From Diplonema japonicum (Eukaryota; Euglenozoa; Diplonemea; Diplonemida; Diplonemidae), in assembly GCA_964019335.1 (NCBI GenBank), contig OZ025717.1, positions 248,001-312,000 of the forward strand: a stretch of 64,000 nucleotides of DNA, read 5' to 3'. Position 1 is the first letter of the stretch. Each line of letters starts with the position of its first letter. A program made the translations under genes and the position numbers. Shown in pieces: positions 21,268-31,677 of the stretch. The notes beneath the pieces were generated by a model that saw nothing but the letters and a program-made list of their open reading frames with translations, was not told where the DNA came from and ran no database searches.

Positions 21268-21317
21268 GCTTGCCCTATTTTCACTGCACAGCAAGGGTTG
21301 GGGGCGAAAACACGGAA

Positions 21318-21390
21318 AAGGAATCACCGAAGTGGTTACCACACAGGCCCCTTGTTTTGGAAACCCCGGTTCGAATCTGGGAATCTCACT
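21318..21390 (+). repeat. tRNA-like sequence, possible SINE head
   Basis: A good T-arm (CCCGGTTCGAATCTGGG at 21365-21381, stem with one G-T pair and a standard TTCGAAT loop) is preceded at the expected distance by an A-box-like ACCGAAGTGGTTA. The anticodon stem and the acceptor stem do not pair, so it is not a functional tRNA. RNA polymerase III A and B boxes with an unrelated downstream body (to about 21640, rich in CAG/CCA) suggest a tRNA-derived SINE. Confidence 0.4.
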
Positions 21391-21679
21391 TTTTACGTCA
21401 CTCAAGGATCTGGTCGCCTCTCTCAACAGAAGGGGAGAGAGGTGGGCTTGGCAAGCCAGCAGCGGTGACAGCTGCTAGTGGGGCAACCTCAGCAACCCAG
21501 GCAGCAGCCCCACAGGTCCAGACCGAGGTCCTGTCAGCACCCATGGACGCACAGCCCGCACCACACAAGATATGCCTTGACAATCAATATCAACCATAAG
21601 CACCCCCAATAAAATTTGTAACTTGTAACCTGTAATGCCCCACCCTTTCAAATCTGACTGACGTTAAATAAAACAACGG

Positions 21680-21845
21680 ATTTAGTGAAAATAGATCCGA
21701 TTTTCACTTGTGGTGGCATGTTTAACTCGTTGATGTTACATACAGACATTCATGACTGCACTCGCTTCGCTCGTGAAGTCATATACCCACTCGTTAAACC
21801 ACTGCCACCACGCGTGAAAATCATACGATCTTATTTTCACTAAAT
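21680..21845. mobile_element. Foldback element with about 55-bp imperfect inverted repeats
   Basis: The left arm 21680-21733 (ATTTAGTGAAAATAGATC ... GATTTTCAC ... GTGGTGGCA ... TTTAAC) is repeated in inverted sense at 21790-21845 with small indels. The loop contains a second hairpin around CTCGCTTCGCTCG. It is about 166 bases long, non-coding and MITE-like. Target-site duplication not clear. Confidence 0.75.
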
Positions 21846-22017
21846 AAATAGTTATTTTTTTTTTCCGTTCTGTTTTTGCACGAACTATGTGCTGGCAGCG
21901 AACTGGTGTTGGGTCACCCGCAATATTCGAAGAAAAAAAAAAAAAAAAGAAAAAGAAAAAAGGAAAAAGACTCGTACTACAATTTGCTTTCTTTTGGCGG
22001 GAAGTAAGTCGGTTTTT

Positions 22018-22049
<32 letters not shown>

Positions 22050-22836
22050 GAATATGAGAGTTCCATAATTGCACTCTTATTTTGATACGTGTAAAAAAGA
22101 AGACAAATCAGTAGACCAACAATGCTACCGTTTCTACTCTTTTTAGCAATAGCAAAAATAAATTAAAAAAAGGAGTCGATTTTTTTTAAAACCCACCCAC
22201 CCCCCCCTCTTTTTTTCTTTTTTGTTCTAGAACTGAACAGTCAGTACTAAACTAACTAAACTAACTAAAAAGCAGTCCATATGTGATTTTTCTTGGAAAA
22301 TAACCATAGTCCGACGATTTTCTTTTTTTTCTTCTTCTTTTTCTCTTTTTTTTTTTCTTGTGATATGTGGGAGGTGTTTTGACATTCAACCAAATGGATA
22401 CCAAAAGGGAAGAGAGAAAAGGAATCAAAAAGGAACTGTAATGAGGAAAAGGGGGGAGGAACAAAAGATCCTTGTCCCCCTCCATCCATGCCAAACCTTT
22501 GCTAGGAGGAAAAAAAAAGAAAAGAAGAACGACGAATGGTGAGATCGGAATATAAAAGGGAGAGGAAAAAAAAAAAAAAAAAAGAAAAAGAAAAAAAACA
22601 CTCCCACAATGATGGGTGACCCACCAACTAAAGGGAACATTTTTTTTCCTTTTTTTCCTTTTTTTTTTAAATCGCCACTCTCGAATCTTCTGGTTTTTTT
22701 TTTTTTTTTTTTTTTCCAGCATTGAACAAAGTGATATCACAGTTGCCTCTTTTTTGCCTTTAGAAACAAAAAAAAACAAAACAAAACAAAAAAAGAAGAA
22801 ATAAGGAAGGAAGAAGCGGGAGAAAAAAAAAAATAA

Positions 22837-23022
22837 CGCTTCATATCCGCTAAGTAACCCGGCCTATGTCCAAATTGGGTCACAGGTGTAAAGAACATAC
22901 ATATGTCGGACATTGGGCCCCGGGCACAAATAAATCCATTCCAGCCCCCAAAAAAGCAATTGGAATTTTTTTTAGCCCCTCAAAATGCGGGCTGTGATGG
23001 GTCACTTAGCAGATATGGAGCG
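22837..23022. mobile_element. MITE with 24-bp terminal inverted repeats
   Basis: The arms 22837-22860 and 22999-23022 match at 21 of 24 positions in inverted sense, starting CGCTTCATATCCGCTAAGT and CGCTCCATATCTGCTAAGT. TAA lies immediately outside both ends, which fits a 3-bp target-site duplication as made by PIF/Harbinger-type transposases. Additional nested complementarity (CCTATGTCC against GGACATTGG) is present. No ORF, so it must be non-autonomous. Confidence 0.75.
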
Positions 23023-23142
23023 TAATAAAGAAAAGCCCGCAAAGAGAAAAAAAAAAAAATAATAATAAGAAAACGGATAGGAAAAAACAGCGCATTTTTT
23101 TTTTTTTTCTTCTTCTGTTCTTTCTCTTATCCAAATACGGAA

Positions 23143-23180
<38 letters not shown>

Positions 23181-23212
23181 TCGGCCTTATCAAAGTAAAC
23201 CAGCCAAAAATG

Positions 23213-26200
23213 TTAAATTATCATGAGCCCCTGCCTTGTCTGACTAAGTGTATCAGGGGTATATGTTTTACTGCGTGTCAGCAAAGGGAGCCGTCTCCGA
23301 GAGTCAAGGGGCGGCCTAGTGGATCTGCTAAGCAGGCTCATTAGAGGCTTAACATCTAGTCGGGACCCTGGTGACCCTGGTGAACTTGGAGAGCTTGGTT
23401 GTGCTCTGGGGCTTCTTAAAGTACTTGAACTCACAACTCTGCTGACATCTTCTGGCTGGTACTCGTGATACAGCGATTGGAGTGACTGCTCTGACTGGCA
23501 GATGGCACCTAGTTCCATGATGGTTGTTCCTTTGCTCTGCTCTTGCCACTTCTCCACATTCCCTGCCCTTGCTGCCCGAACAGCATCCCAGCGCCTTCCT
23601 ATCTTCACGTCAAGGGCGTATAGGATCAGGTCGTACGCTCCTTTGAATATCATGATCATCGCTGTGGCAAACAGTAGGTACGCCGCCCACTTCATCATCA
23701 CTGCACTCCCACCCACCCCGATCGCTATCGCCATCAGCAGGACAGCCACGAACATCAACCCGCTCAGTACCGTCGCTGTTATCATGTCAAGTGTCGAGTT
23801 ATAAGGGCGGAGGGTCACAATCGCCAGGAAGAAGAAGAACAGTAAAACGGTGATCAGGATGTTCCTGAACATGCACATGTCCCTCCCGTCTGGCTTCCAA
23901 GCAGAGGACAGAGATAGGGCAAGGATCTGCGCCATCTCCACAAGGGAGAACCAGTGGAAGTTATTCCTGTACTGCTCGAAGAAGATCCCGTACTGCTCCA
24001 CAAAATAGTCGGGTGCCCCGTCCTTCCGAACCCACACTTCTTTCCCAAAGGCCAGGATGTAAATTCTTCGCTTCCACCCAGTGTACACAGAAGCTTCTTC
24101 CTGCTTGTCCCCATCAAGCAAGCCGCCCTCGCTTCCCTTGAAGCCCTTCACGAGTTCTGCCGCGTTGCTGTCTATCTTCGGGTCGGGAACAGTTGTTGCC
24201 TTGAACTTGCCCCTCCGCAACAACGTCATCCACATGACGACAGGGAGGGACAAGCAGAGCGTGAGAACGATAATCCCAACAATTGCAACCCAGGCGGGTG
24301 CCCGAGAGGGGAAGAAGGCAAGGTTCGAGGCCGCAATTGAAGTCCCTGTGAGAAGCCACACCATCGGGATGTAGACCAGACCAGGTGCCCTGACGTAGAA
24401 GATTGCCGTTTCCCAAGGTACACTCAGCCATGCCACCTGTGCCCATGCTATCACGTAGTTCAGTGCGAAGAAGACCACCACAATCCCAAGGTTGGAGACA
24501 ACAGCCCCCAAGAAGTACTTCTGCGCGTGGTCCCCGATCCCAATCCCAAGGGGGTGGAACTCCCAATCCAGAGGCTCCCCACCCCCAAGGTCGATGTCCT
24601 CAACCTCGCAGTCCATCCCAATCACAGCAGCAAGCTTCGCACCACCAGGGTTCACTACGGTGGCACCAGAGGCGGCTGTTCGTGTTACCTTCTTCTCAGA
24701 GGATGGGAGCACTTGCCCAGGAACGGGTGTGCGTGTTGGGAGAACCGCATCCTCTTTTGGTGGTACTGGTGTCGGAGCCACTGTGGCTGGTGACTGTGAC
24801 GGTACCACTGTGACAGGCACTTCTGTCGTCTTGAAGGGGGGAGTGGTGACGGGTGCTGCAGTATGTGGAAGTGGGGTAGCTGGTGAGGATGTGACAGGCA
24901 CAGGGGTGGAAGGGGCAGGCGTGCGAGGCGCCGAAGTTTGTGGGACAAGTGTCCTAGGAATAGGCGTCGAGGGTGCTAGGGTCAGAGGAACAGGGGTTCT
25001 TGGTACTGAAGTCACTGGTGCTAGAGTATTGGGAATTGACGTCCGAGGCACAAAAGTAATTGGCACAGGGGTTAAGGGCACTAGTGTGCTGGGCGCAGTC
25101 GTTGAAGGCGATGCCGAAGGTATGCTCGTGTCAGGAGTAGGGGTTTGTGGAGCTGGTGATGGTGGGGCAGGTGTTTCAGGGGCTTGAGTTAATGGAGCCT
25201 TGGTTAGAGGAGTGGGTGTATCAGGGGAAGGTGTTTGTGGAGCCGAAGTTGGTGGCGAAGGTGTACGGGGAACAAGAGTCTGAGGGGCTGGTGTTGGGGG
25301 TGCAGCTGTTTTCGGTGCCGTAGTGAGTGGTGCCGGAGTAGCAGGGGCTGATGTCGGGGGTGCAGGGGTGAAAGGTGCTGAAGTAGCAGGTACGGGTGAT
25401 AATGGAGAAGGAGTGAGAGGTGATAGCGTCGGGGGTGCGGGTGTTAGTGGTCCTGAAGTAGCAGGAGCTGGTGTTTGCGGCGCAGGAGTAGCAGGTGCCG
25501 GAGTTGCAGGGGCGGGAGTGGCAGGGGCTGGAGTTGCAGGGGCTGGAGTAGAAGGTGCTGGAGTAGCAGGGGCTGGAGTTGCAGGTGCCGGAGTAGCAGG
25601 GGCTGGAGTTGCAGGTGCCGGAGTTGCAGGGGCGGAAGTTGCAGGGGCTGGCGTGGCAGGGGCTGGAGTTGCAGGTGCCGGAGTAGCAGGGGCTGGCGTG
25701 GCAGGTGCTGGAGTTGCAGGTGCCGGAGTAGCAGGTGCTGGAGTTGCAGGGGCTGGCGTGGCAGGGGCTGGAGTTGCAGGTGCGGGAGTGGCAGGTGCTG
25801 GAGTTGCAGGTGCCGGAGTTGCAGGGGCTGGAGTGGCAGGGGCTGGAGTTGCAGGTGCCGGAGTAGCAGGTGCTGGAGTTGCAGGGGCTGGCGTGGCAGG
25901 GGCTGGAGTTGCAGGTGCGGGAGTGGCAGGGGCTGGAGTTGCAGGGGCTGGCGTGGCAGGTGCTGGAGTGGCAGGGGCTGAGGTGTCAGGTGCTGGCGTG
26001 GCAGGTGCTGGAGTGGCAGGGGCTGGAGTTGCAGGTGCTGGAGTTGCAGGGGCTGGAGTTGCAGGTGCCGGAGTTGCAGGGGCTGGAGTGGCAGGGGCTG
26101 GCGTGGCAGGTGCCGGAGTTGCAGGTGCCGGAGTGGCAGGGGCTGGAGTTGCAGGTGCCGGAGTTGCAGGGGCTGGCGTGGCAGGTGCTGGAGTTGCAGG

Positions 26201-27913
26201 GGCTGGAGTTGCAGGTGCCGGAGTTGCAGGGGCTGGAGTGGCAGGTGCCGGAGTTGCAGGTGCGGGAGTGGCAGGTGCGGGAGTTGCAGGGGCTGGAGTT
26301 GCAGGGGCTGGAGTTGCAGGGGCTGGAGTGGCAGGGGCGGGAGTTGCAGGTGCCGGAGTTGCAGGGGCTGGCGTGGCAGGTGCTGGAGTTGCAGGGGCTG
26401 GAGTTGCAGGTGCCGGAGTTGCAGGGGCTGGAGTGGCAGGTGCCGGAGTTGCAGGTGCGGGAGTGGCAGGTGCGGGAGTTGCAGGGGCTGGAGTTGCAGG
26501 GGCTGGAGTGGCAGGTGCTGGAGTGGCAGGGGCTGGAGTTGCAGGTGCCGGAGTTGCAGGGGCTGGCGTGGCAGGGGCTGGAGTTGCAGGTGCTGGCGTG
26601 GCAGGTGCCGGAGTTGCAGGTGCCGGAGTGGCAGGGGCTGGAGTTGCAGGTGCGGGAGTAGCAGGGGCTGGCGTGGCAGGGGCTGGCGTGGCAGGGGCTG
26701 GAGTTGCAGGTGCTGGCGTGGCAGGTGCCGGAGTTGCAGGGGCTGGAGTTGCAGGTGCGGGAGTTGCAGGTGCGGAGGTTGAAGGAGCTGAAGTTTCCCA
26801 CACCTCCCATTTGTAGCACAAATGCTGATAAGATTTACTGCACTCAACGTCAATCAGCCCAGGACCGGTACTGTACTGGTACCTCGCACACTTTACTGTC
26901 AGAGAGTTGGGCTGCTCGGCCGATTCGCACGCATTACCAGCAAGGAGCCAACTGGCTTGCTTGTGTCGCCCATCACCACACCACACACCTGTGTAGCTGA
27001 AAGGCGTCCCGTCTTCCCACTCCCAGTTCCACGATGCCTTTGTGAGGTCGGGCCTTGGCCCCGGGGCTGTCATTCCAACCCAGTACGCACCCCCAGTGCG
27101 TACCCTGCTGTACATGAGGTCGTCCCATTCGTTACTGACGCTGACAAGGTGCCCGCTGGAGCATTTCGAAGCGTCGAAGCTACTAGCAGAGGTGAACCAG
27201 TGGCACTTGTCGTTGTAGAAGAAGTTCAGACTGTTCGAGCAGGGGTAGGTTCCAGTGTGTAATGTCACGCCGTAGATGGCAGAGATAGACTGCATAGCGG
27301 TGTTCGACTGCACGGTGTTGGTGTTGGACAGGATGCACCCAATGGTGAAGAATGTGGGGGTCCTGATGGCAGCAAAGGGAACGGCGGTGACCTTCTTCTC
27401 GCCGTTCATCCAGAGGGTCACCCTTCTGGTTGTGGTGTCGAAGTAAATGGTGAAGTGGTTCCACACCGCGTCAACATTCGTAAGACTGAACACAGACGCT
27501 ACTGCAGGTGAGTAGGTGTACATGGTGAGCGAGGAGTCGCTTCTTATGTAGAGGGCCATCCCGTCCGGACTGCTTGTTGCCCACCCGAAAACGGCTTGAT
27601 CGTTTTTGCCAGTGCCTGAACCCTTTTTCCGAAGCCAGAATGAGACGGTGATGTGTTGGCTTAGATCAGTGTTGCTGTTGGTCGACACCTTAGAACACGC
27701 GTTGGGTGTTCCGTCATACCGGGCTACCTTCGAATTGGTCCACGCATCTGTCACGAAGCTTATGCCATTTCCTACAGCCAAGTTGTTCCCGTTCCCTGTG
27801 GCGTCATTCCCCGTCCCGTCGCTGTACCACTCTGATACTTTCGCGTATCCCACCACAGCTTGCACACAATGCAGCACCAGTATGGCTGTTAGAAGGCCAT
27901 TCGCCCTCACCAT
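23213..27913 (-). CDS. Mosaic receptor 2: LamG-like, C-type-lectin-like, ATPAP stalk, multi-pass membrane domain
   Basis: 1566 residues from the ATG at 27913 (MVRANGLLTAILVLHCVQ, signal peptide). Residues about 20-220 are LamG-like (SDGTGNDATGNGNNL, VSFWLRKKG). About 225-370 is a C-type-lectin-like domain (YWVGM, WEWEDGTPFSY, HLCY). About 375-820 is nearly pure ATPAP, degenerating into varied Thr/Pro repeats until about 1064. After a conserved Cys-containing juxtamembrane block (MDCEVEDIDLGGGEPLDW) come several membrane helices from about 1136, with LRPYNSTLDM, then a Ser-rich cytoplasmic tail. The membrane part is almost the same as in receptor 3, the ectodomain much less so. The Thr-rich stalk is probably O-glycosylated, mucin-like. 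Likely a surface lectin receptor or channel; function inferred from domains only. Confidence 0.85.
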   Translation of the reverse strand: MVRANGLLTAILVLHCVQAVVGYAKVSEWYSDGTGNDATGNGNNLAVGNGISFVTDAWTNSKVARYDGTPNACSKVSTNSNTDLSQHITVSFWLRKKGSGTGKNDQAVFGWATSSPDGMALYIRSDSSLTMYTYSPAVASVFSLTNVDAVWNHFTIYFDTTTRRVTLWMNGEKKVTAVPFAAIRTPTFFTIGCILSNTNTVQSNTAMQSISAIYGVTLHTGTYPCSNSLNFFYNDKCHWFTSASSFDASKCSSGHLVSVSNEWDDLMYSRVRTGGAYWVGMTAPGPRPDLTKASWNWEWEDGTPFSYTGVWCGDGRHKQASWLLAGNACESAEQPNSLTVKCARYQYSTGPGLIDVECSKSYQHLCYKWEVWETSAPSTSAPATPAPATPAPATPAPATPAPATPAPATPAPATPAPATPAPATPAPATPAPATPAPATPAPATPAPATPAPATPAPATPAPATPAPATPAPATPAPATPAPATPAPATPAPATPAPATPAPATPAPATPAPATPAPATPAPATPAPATPAPATPAPATPAPATPAPATPAPATPAPATPAPATPAPATPAPATPAPATPAPATPAPATPAPATPAPATPAPATPAPATPAPATPAPATPAPATPAPATPAPATPAPATPAPDTSAPATPAPATPAPATPAPATPAPATPAPATPAPATPAPATPAPATPAPATPAPATPAPATPAPATPAPATPAPATPAPATPAPATPAPATPAPATPAPATPAPATPAPATPAPATSAPATPAPATPAPATPAPATPAPATPAPSTPAPATPAPATPAPATPAPATPAPQTPAPATSGPLTPAPPTLSPLTPSPLSPVPATSAPFTPAPPTSAPATPAPLTTAPKTAAPPTPAPQTLVPRTPSPPTSAPQTPSPDTPTPLTKAPLTQAPETPAPPSPAPQTPTPDTSIPSASPSTTAPSTLVPLTPVPITFVPRTSIPNTLAPVTSVPRTPVPLTLAPSTPIPRTLVPQTSAPRTPAPSTPVPVTSSPATPLPHTAAPVTTPPFKTTEVPVTVVPSQSPATVAPTPVPPKEDAVLPTRTPVPGQVLPSSEKKVTRTAASGATVVNPGGAKLAAVIGMDCEVEDIDLGGGEPLDWEFHPLGIGIGDHAQKYFLGAVVSNLGIVVVFFALNYVIAWAQVAWLSVPWETAIFYVRAPGLVYIPMVWLLTGTSIAASNLAFFPSRAPAWVAIVGIIVLTLCLSLPVVMWMTLLRRGKFKATTVPDPKIDSNAAELVKGFKGSEGGLLDGDKQEEASVYTGWKRRIYILAFGKEVWVRKDGAPDYFVEQYGIFFEQYRNNFHWFSLVEMAQILALSLSSAWKPDGRDMCMFRNILITVLLFFFFLAIVTLRPYNSTLDMITATVLSGLMFVAVLLMAIAIGVGGSAVMMKWAAYLLFATAMIMIFKGAYDLILYALDVKIGRRWDAVRAARAGNVEKWQEQSKGTTIMELGAICQSEQSLQSLYHEYQPEDVSRVVSSSTLRSPRAQPSSPSSPGSPGSRLDVKPLMSLLSRSTRPPLDSRRRLPLLTRSKTYTPDTLSQTRQGLMII
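25440..26790 (-). repeat. 15-bp minisatellite coding ATPAP repeats
   Basis: Roughly 85-90 copies of a 15-base unit (plus strand form GGAGTTGCAGGGGCT). Substitutions fall almost entirely on third codon positions; only a few units differ in protein (for example one PDTSAP and one PSTPAP). The plus strand is G-rich with frequent GGGG and GG runs. Confidence 0.95.
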
Positions 27914-29297
27914 CACCTGGATATGTATTTTTTTTATTTTTATTTTTGAGAAACAGTGTATAATTTACTAAATAATACTTCCCCCATGTAAGACTTTTGG
28001 CTTTTTTTTTTTTTTTTAAATTGGGATCGATGAGCCAGGGGGAAAAAAAAGGTGTTTCTCCTTTTCTTTTTCTTTTTCTGGTATCCCCGTTTTTTTTTTT
28101 TTTTTTGGGAGGAAAAGAAAAAGGGGGTAGAATTGGGGGGGGGGGGGGGGGGTGGTCCTAACAAAACAGTGTGATTTAAAGTTTGTTAAATGGGGTTCTC
28201 CTTCCTACCCCCCCTTTTTTTTAAATTATTCTCCTCTCTCAGATACAAGTATAGCAGTTTAGAAAAAAATGTAGCTTTGTTTGCATTTCAAAAGAAAGTC
28301 CAAAAACAAAGGGGGGGTGATAAAAAGTGTTTTTTTTTTTGCACTCTCCTCAAATTTTTCACTTCACTCGGTGGAATGCAAACTGAGAGCAAAATAAAAT
28401 AAAAAAGCATGAAAAAAAGAGAGAGAACAGCGGGTAGGTCAAAAAAAAAAAGAAGGCGATGTTTAAGGGTAAATCCCACTTGAGGACCACCCTAAGAAAA
28501 AAAGAAAAATAATTATTGATATTTTTGTAGTTAATAAAGTAACTTATATTTCCTCCCCCCCCTCGTGACTAAGGTACAAAGCAAATATCAGCCCAAGGGG
28601 AAGAACAAAAAAAAATTACTTTAGATACAAAAACCTGTAATTATTTTTCGCGTATTGTTCATTTTTACCTGAAAAATGCAGCCTTTTTTTTTTTTTTTTT
28701 TTTTTTATTCTCTCAGACGGCTAAACTAACTACTGTTGCCCAGCCAAAAAAATGCCAGATTACTGGAATCTATTCTTATTTCTTCTTCTTCGGGAGAAAA
28801 AAAAAACTCAAAGTGCAGGACGAACCCCCTCATGGAGGGCCGCCCTTCAAAAAAAAAAAGTGACATAGATTCACATGGTGCCCAAACAGCTAGGGGGTAA
28901 GAAGAAGAAAAAGATCGATAAAGTTTCAGTGCAAGGGAGTGCTAACTGTTTATGGGAAAAAAAAAAAAAAAAAAAAAAAAAAAAGGAGGAGACCATTTAG
29001 AAGCTACGCTGACCCAAGTCACAACTTTCATCGAATATAGAATAGTAAGGATGGACAACTCTCTCTCTCCATCGAGACAATGCCATTCCTCTAGAAAAAA
29101 GAAGGAGAAAAAAAAAACACAGCCGAGGCCTCGGTCTCGTAAGGGATACGTGGTGTGAAAAGGTAAACGACTCAGACACCGCATCTACTTGTTATGCCTA
29201 TTCTTACGTAGTAAAGCCCTCTGACTGGGGGGGGGGGGGGGGGGGGGGAGGGAGGGAGGGGAGGATTAAAACAAAACCAAAAAACAAAACCAATTTT

Positions 29298-29332
<35 letters not shown>

Positions 29333-30920
29333 AACTCCTCCAGGTGTTGTTTTTGTTAGGCAACCCTTCAAGGGCTTGTTCTACCAGCGGTCTGCTACCA
29401 TCCACTGGGGGAAATTAAAACGGTTAAGATGGTAGAAGAAGAGGGAAAAAGAAAAGAAAAAAAGAGAGAGAAAGAAAAGAAAAGAAAAAAAAAGACTCGT
29501 TGTATCTACTGGCCGTAGGGTTTCTTCCCGTATTTTTTTCCTTTCCTTTCCTTTTTTCTTTTCTTTTTTTTTCTCTCTCTCTTATTTCTCCTCTTCTTCT
29601 TCGTGATCTTTCTAAAAAAAGAAAATAAGAATAAAAACAAAACCAAAAAAAAAATCGCTTGATTATCAGTTCAATCTAATACATTAATACACTTTTTTTA
29701 TTTTATTTTACTTTTTTTTTTTTAAGTTTTTGCTTGACGATTGGCGCGAAAGGGAGGGCACCCGCAGGTGGGGGGGGGGGGGGGGGTGGAGTTTTTTGTT
29801 GTTCTTTCTTTTTTTTTTTCTTCATAGTTTTTTTTTTTTTTTTTTCCTTCTTTCAAGAGAGAAAAATATTATGGAGTGAGCCATCTTTAGCTAAAGAAAG
29901 AAAAAAAAAATTCGATTCAAATAAAAACAATTGCCCCTTTTCACCCAAAATTTTTTAATCTGCTAAAACACCCCCCCCCCCAAAGGGAAAGGGAGAGGGA
30001 AAGAGATCCGTGGAGGAGAGGAACAAGGGGGGGGGGATTATTTTAACCCTTAGCGGCTACCAGAGGGTGCTATGGTGTGACACATGCCAAGACGGCAGCC
30101 AAGAGGTGTGAAAGAAAACACGCGCCGCGTATGTTTCCCCCTCTTCAGTGTTTTCTTTTTTTTTTTTTTTTTTTAGAAATCTAAAGGGAATAAAATAAAA
30201 TAACGAGGCAGCTTGTGCGATTTCTTTTTTTTTTTTTTTTTTCGAAGGCTCCCTTCGACCCCTCTTCTTTCCTGTGTCTTCTTCTTTCTTTTTTTTTTTT
30301 TGTTAGCCTCATAGTAGATATCACCCCTTTCTCTCTTTTTTTTTCTTTTTCTTTTTTCTTCTTTTTTTCTTCTCGCTTTAAGTCGTAGTCTTACTGGAAC
30401 TAGACATCTCCCGACTCGCGCTGGGGAAGGGGAGGGGGGAAACATGTCGGCAATGATCCTTTTAGTACAAAAAAGAAATGATTTTTCTTTCTTTCTTACG
30501 TGTTTCACTCTGATTCGGGAGTGGTGTAAACAACTAACACCTTCACCATCCTGAGAGAGAAAAAAAAAAAAAAAAAAAAAAAAAAAGATGTGTTTGAAAA
30601 AAAGAGAGAGAGAAAGAGAAACAAATGGAGTCCATGAAGGGAAAAAAGAAAAACAAAAAAAAACCTTTTTATTCACTTTTGCATCGCAGTGTCCTCAGAT
30701 TGCCCTTTTGCGATTTGCGACAAATGTATCCTTTCCTTTTTTCACTTTTTTTTTTTTTTTTTAAAGGGGAGATAAAAAAAAATAAATAAATGAATAAATA
30801 AATAGGGACAACTGGCTTTGCGGCGCAGTGAAGGGGGGGGACAAAAAATAGATTTGGCATGACATTTTTTTTTTTGCAATTTGCGAAAGTCAGTTTTTCT
30901 TTAGCTTGCAGGCTTTTTTT

Positions 30921-30953
<33 letters not shown>

Positions 30954-31677
30954 AAAGAAGTTAAAAGTACGGCTCACACATGTATAGGGCCCTTGTGCTT
31001 ACAGCACGGTACCTTTACTATGGGATCACGAATAATTTCGTACTTTTTCTTTTTTCCCTCAAAAAGGCAAGTCTCGCAGAAGCTTTGTGTCTACTCCTAA
31101 AGATAGAGAAGGAAAAAAAAAGGGGGGAAAAAAACGGGCTGGAGAGGCCCCGACACAAAGTTTGGGTGTTTTGTTTGCGTTTGTTGTTTTGTTTTTTTAT
31201 TGATTTATTTTTCGCTCGTTTTTTTTCCCCCCCTTCTTTTCTTCTTCAAAAAATGAAGAAAGTCCGGAAGGGGTGGAAAAAAAAAAAAAAAGAGGGGGAG
31301 AGGGGGAAAGAAAACATGGATGTTGCTGCATTTTATTTTTTTTTGACTACAGGGGCTCAAAAAAAAATGAGGGTTCTTTTTTATCGTTTCGATTTTCCCA
31401 CTCCCTCCATCGCTTTTTTTTTTTTTTTTTTTTTTTTCCTCAAGGCGAAAAATAAACTCAGACCTTCCCATCGAAGAGGAGGACCACCTTTTATTATTAT
31501 TATTATTGTTTTATTTTTAATATTTGGACTTTTTTTTTTAGTATAGAACTTCATTTGCAATATGCATTTTTTTTTTTTTTTATATATAAAAACTTCTTCC
31601 CTCCCGTCGGGACGGCCATTAAAAACTAAAAAAAAAAAAAAAAAAAAAAAAGAGAAAGAAAAAAAAAAAAAGAAAAC
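27914..31677. other. Spacer between receptors 2 and 3, homopolymer-rich
   Basis: About 3.8 kb with no recognisable gene. Poly-G near 28135-28152, 29228-29248 and 29770-29786. Poly-T or poly-A of 20-30 bases near 28684-28706, 28956-28984, 29300-29330, 30558-30586, 30919-30951, 31418-31438 and 31629-31651. The ORFs are runs of Lys or Phe with no conserved motif. The stretches 30050-30150 and 28780-28920 have ordinary complexity but nothing identifiable. Confidence 0.6.

Larger units (their letters stand above)
19158..23212. other. Large spacer between receptors 1 and 2, rich in small repeats
   Basis: About 4 kb with no convincing host gene. It holds a retroelement-tail-like sequence (19645), an inverted-repeat element (20063-20360), a tRNA-like block (21318-21390), a palindrome (21242), a foldback (21680-21845), a MITE (22837-23022) and many homopolymers. 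The stretch 19715-19965 is of ordinary complexity, flanked by A tracts, and unassigned; it starts with a diverged copy of the dispersed GGTACCTGCGG motif. Confidence 0.6.

Noticed and set aside
25323-26816. Long plus-strand ORF of AGAGV repeats over receptor 2
   Set aside because: Same cause as above: a shadow of the ATPAP array.
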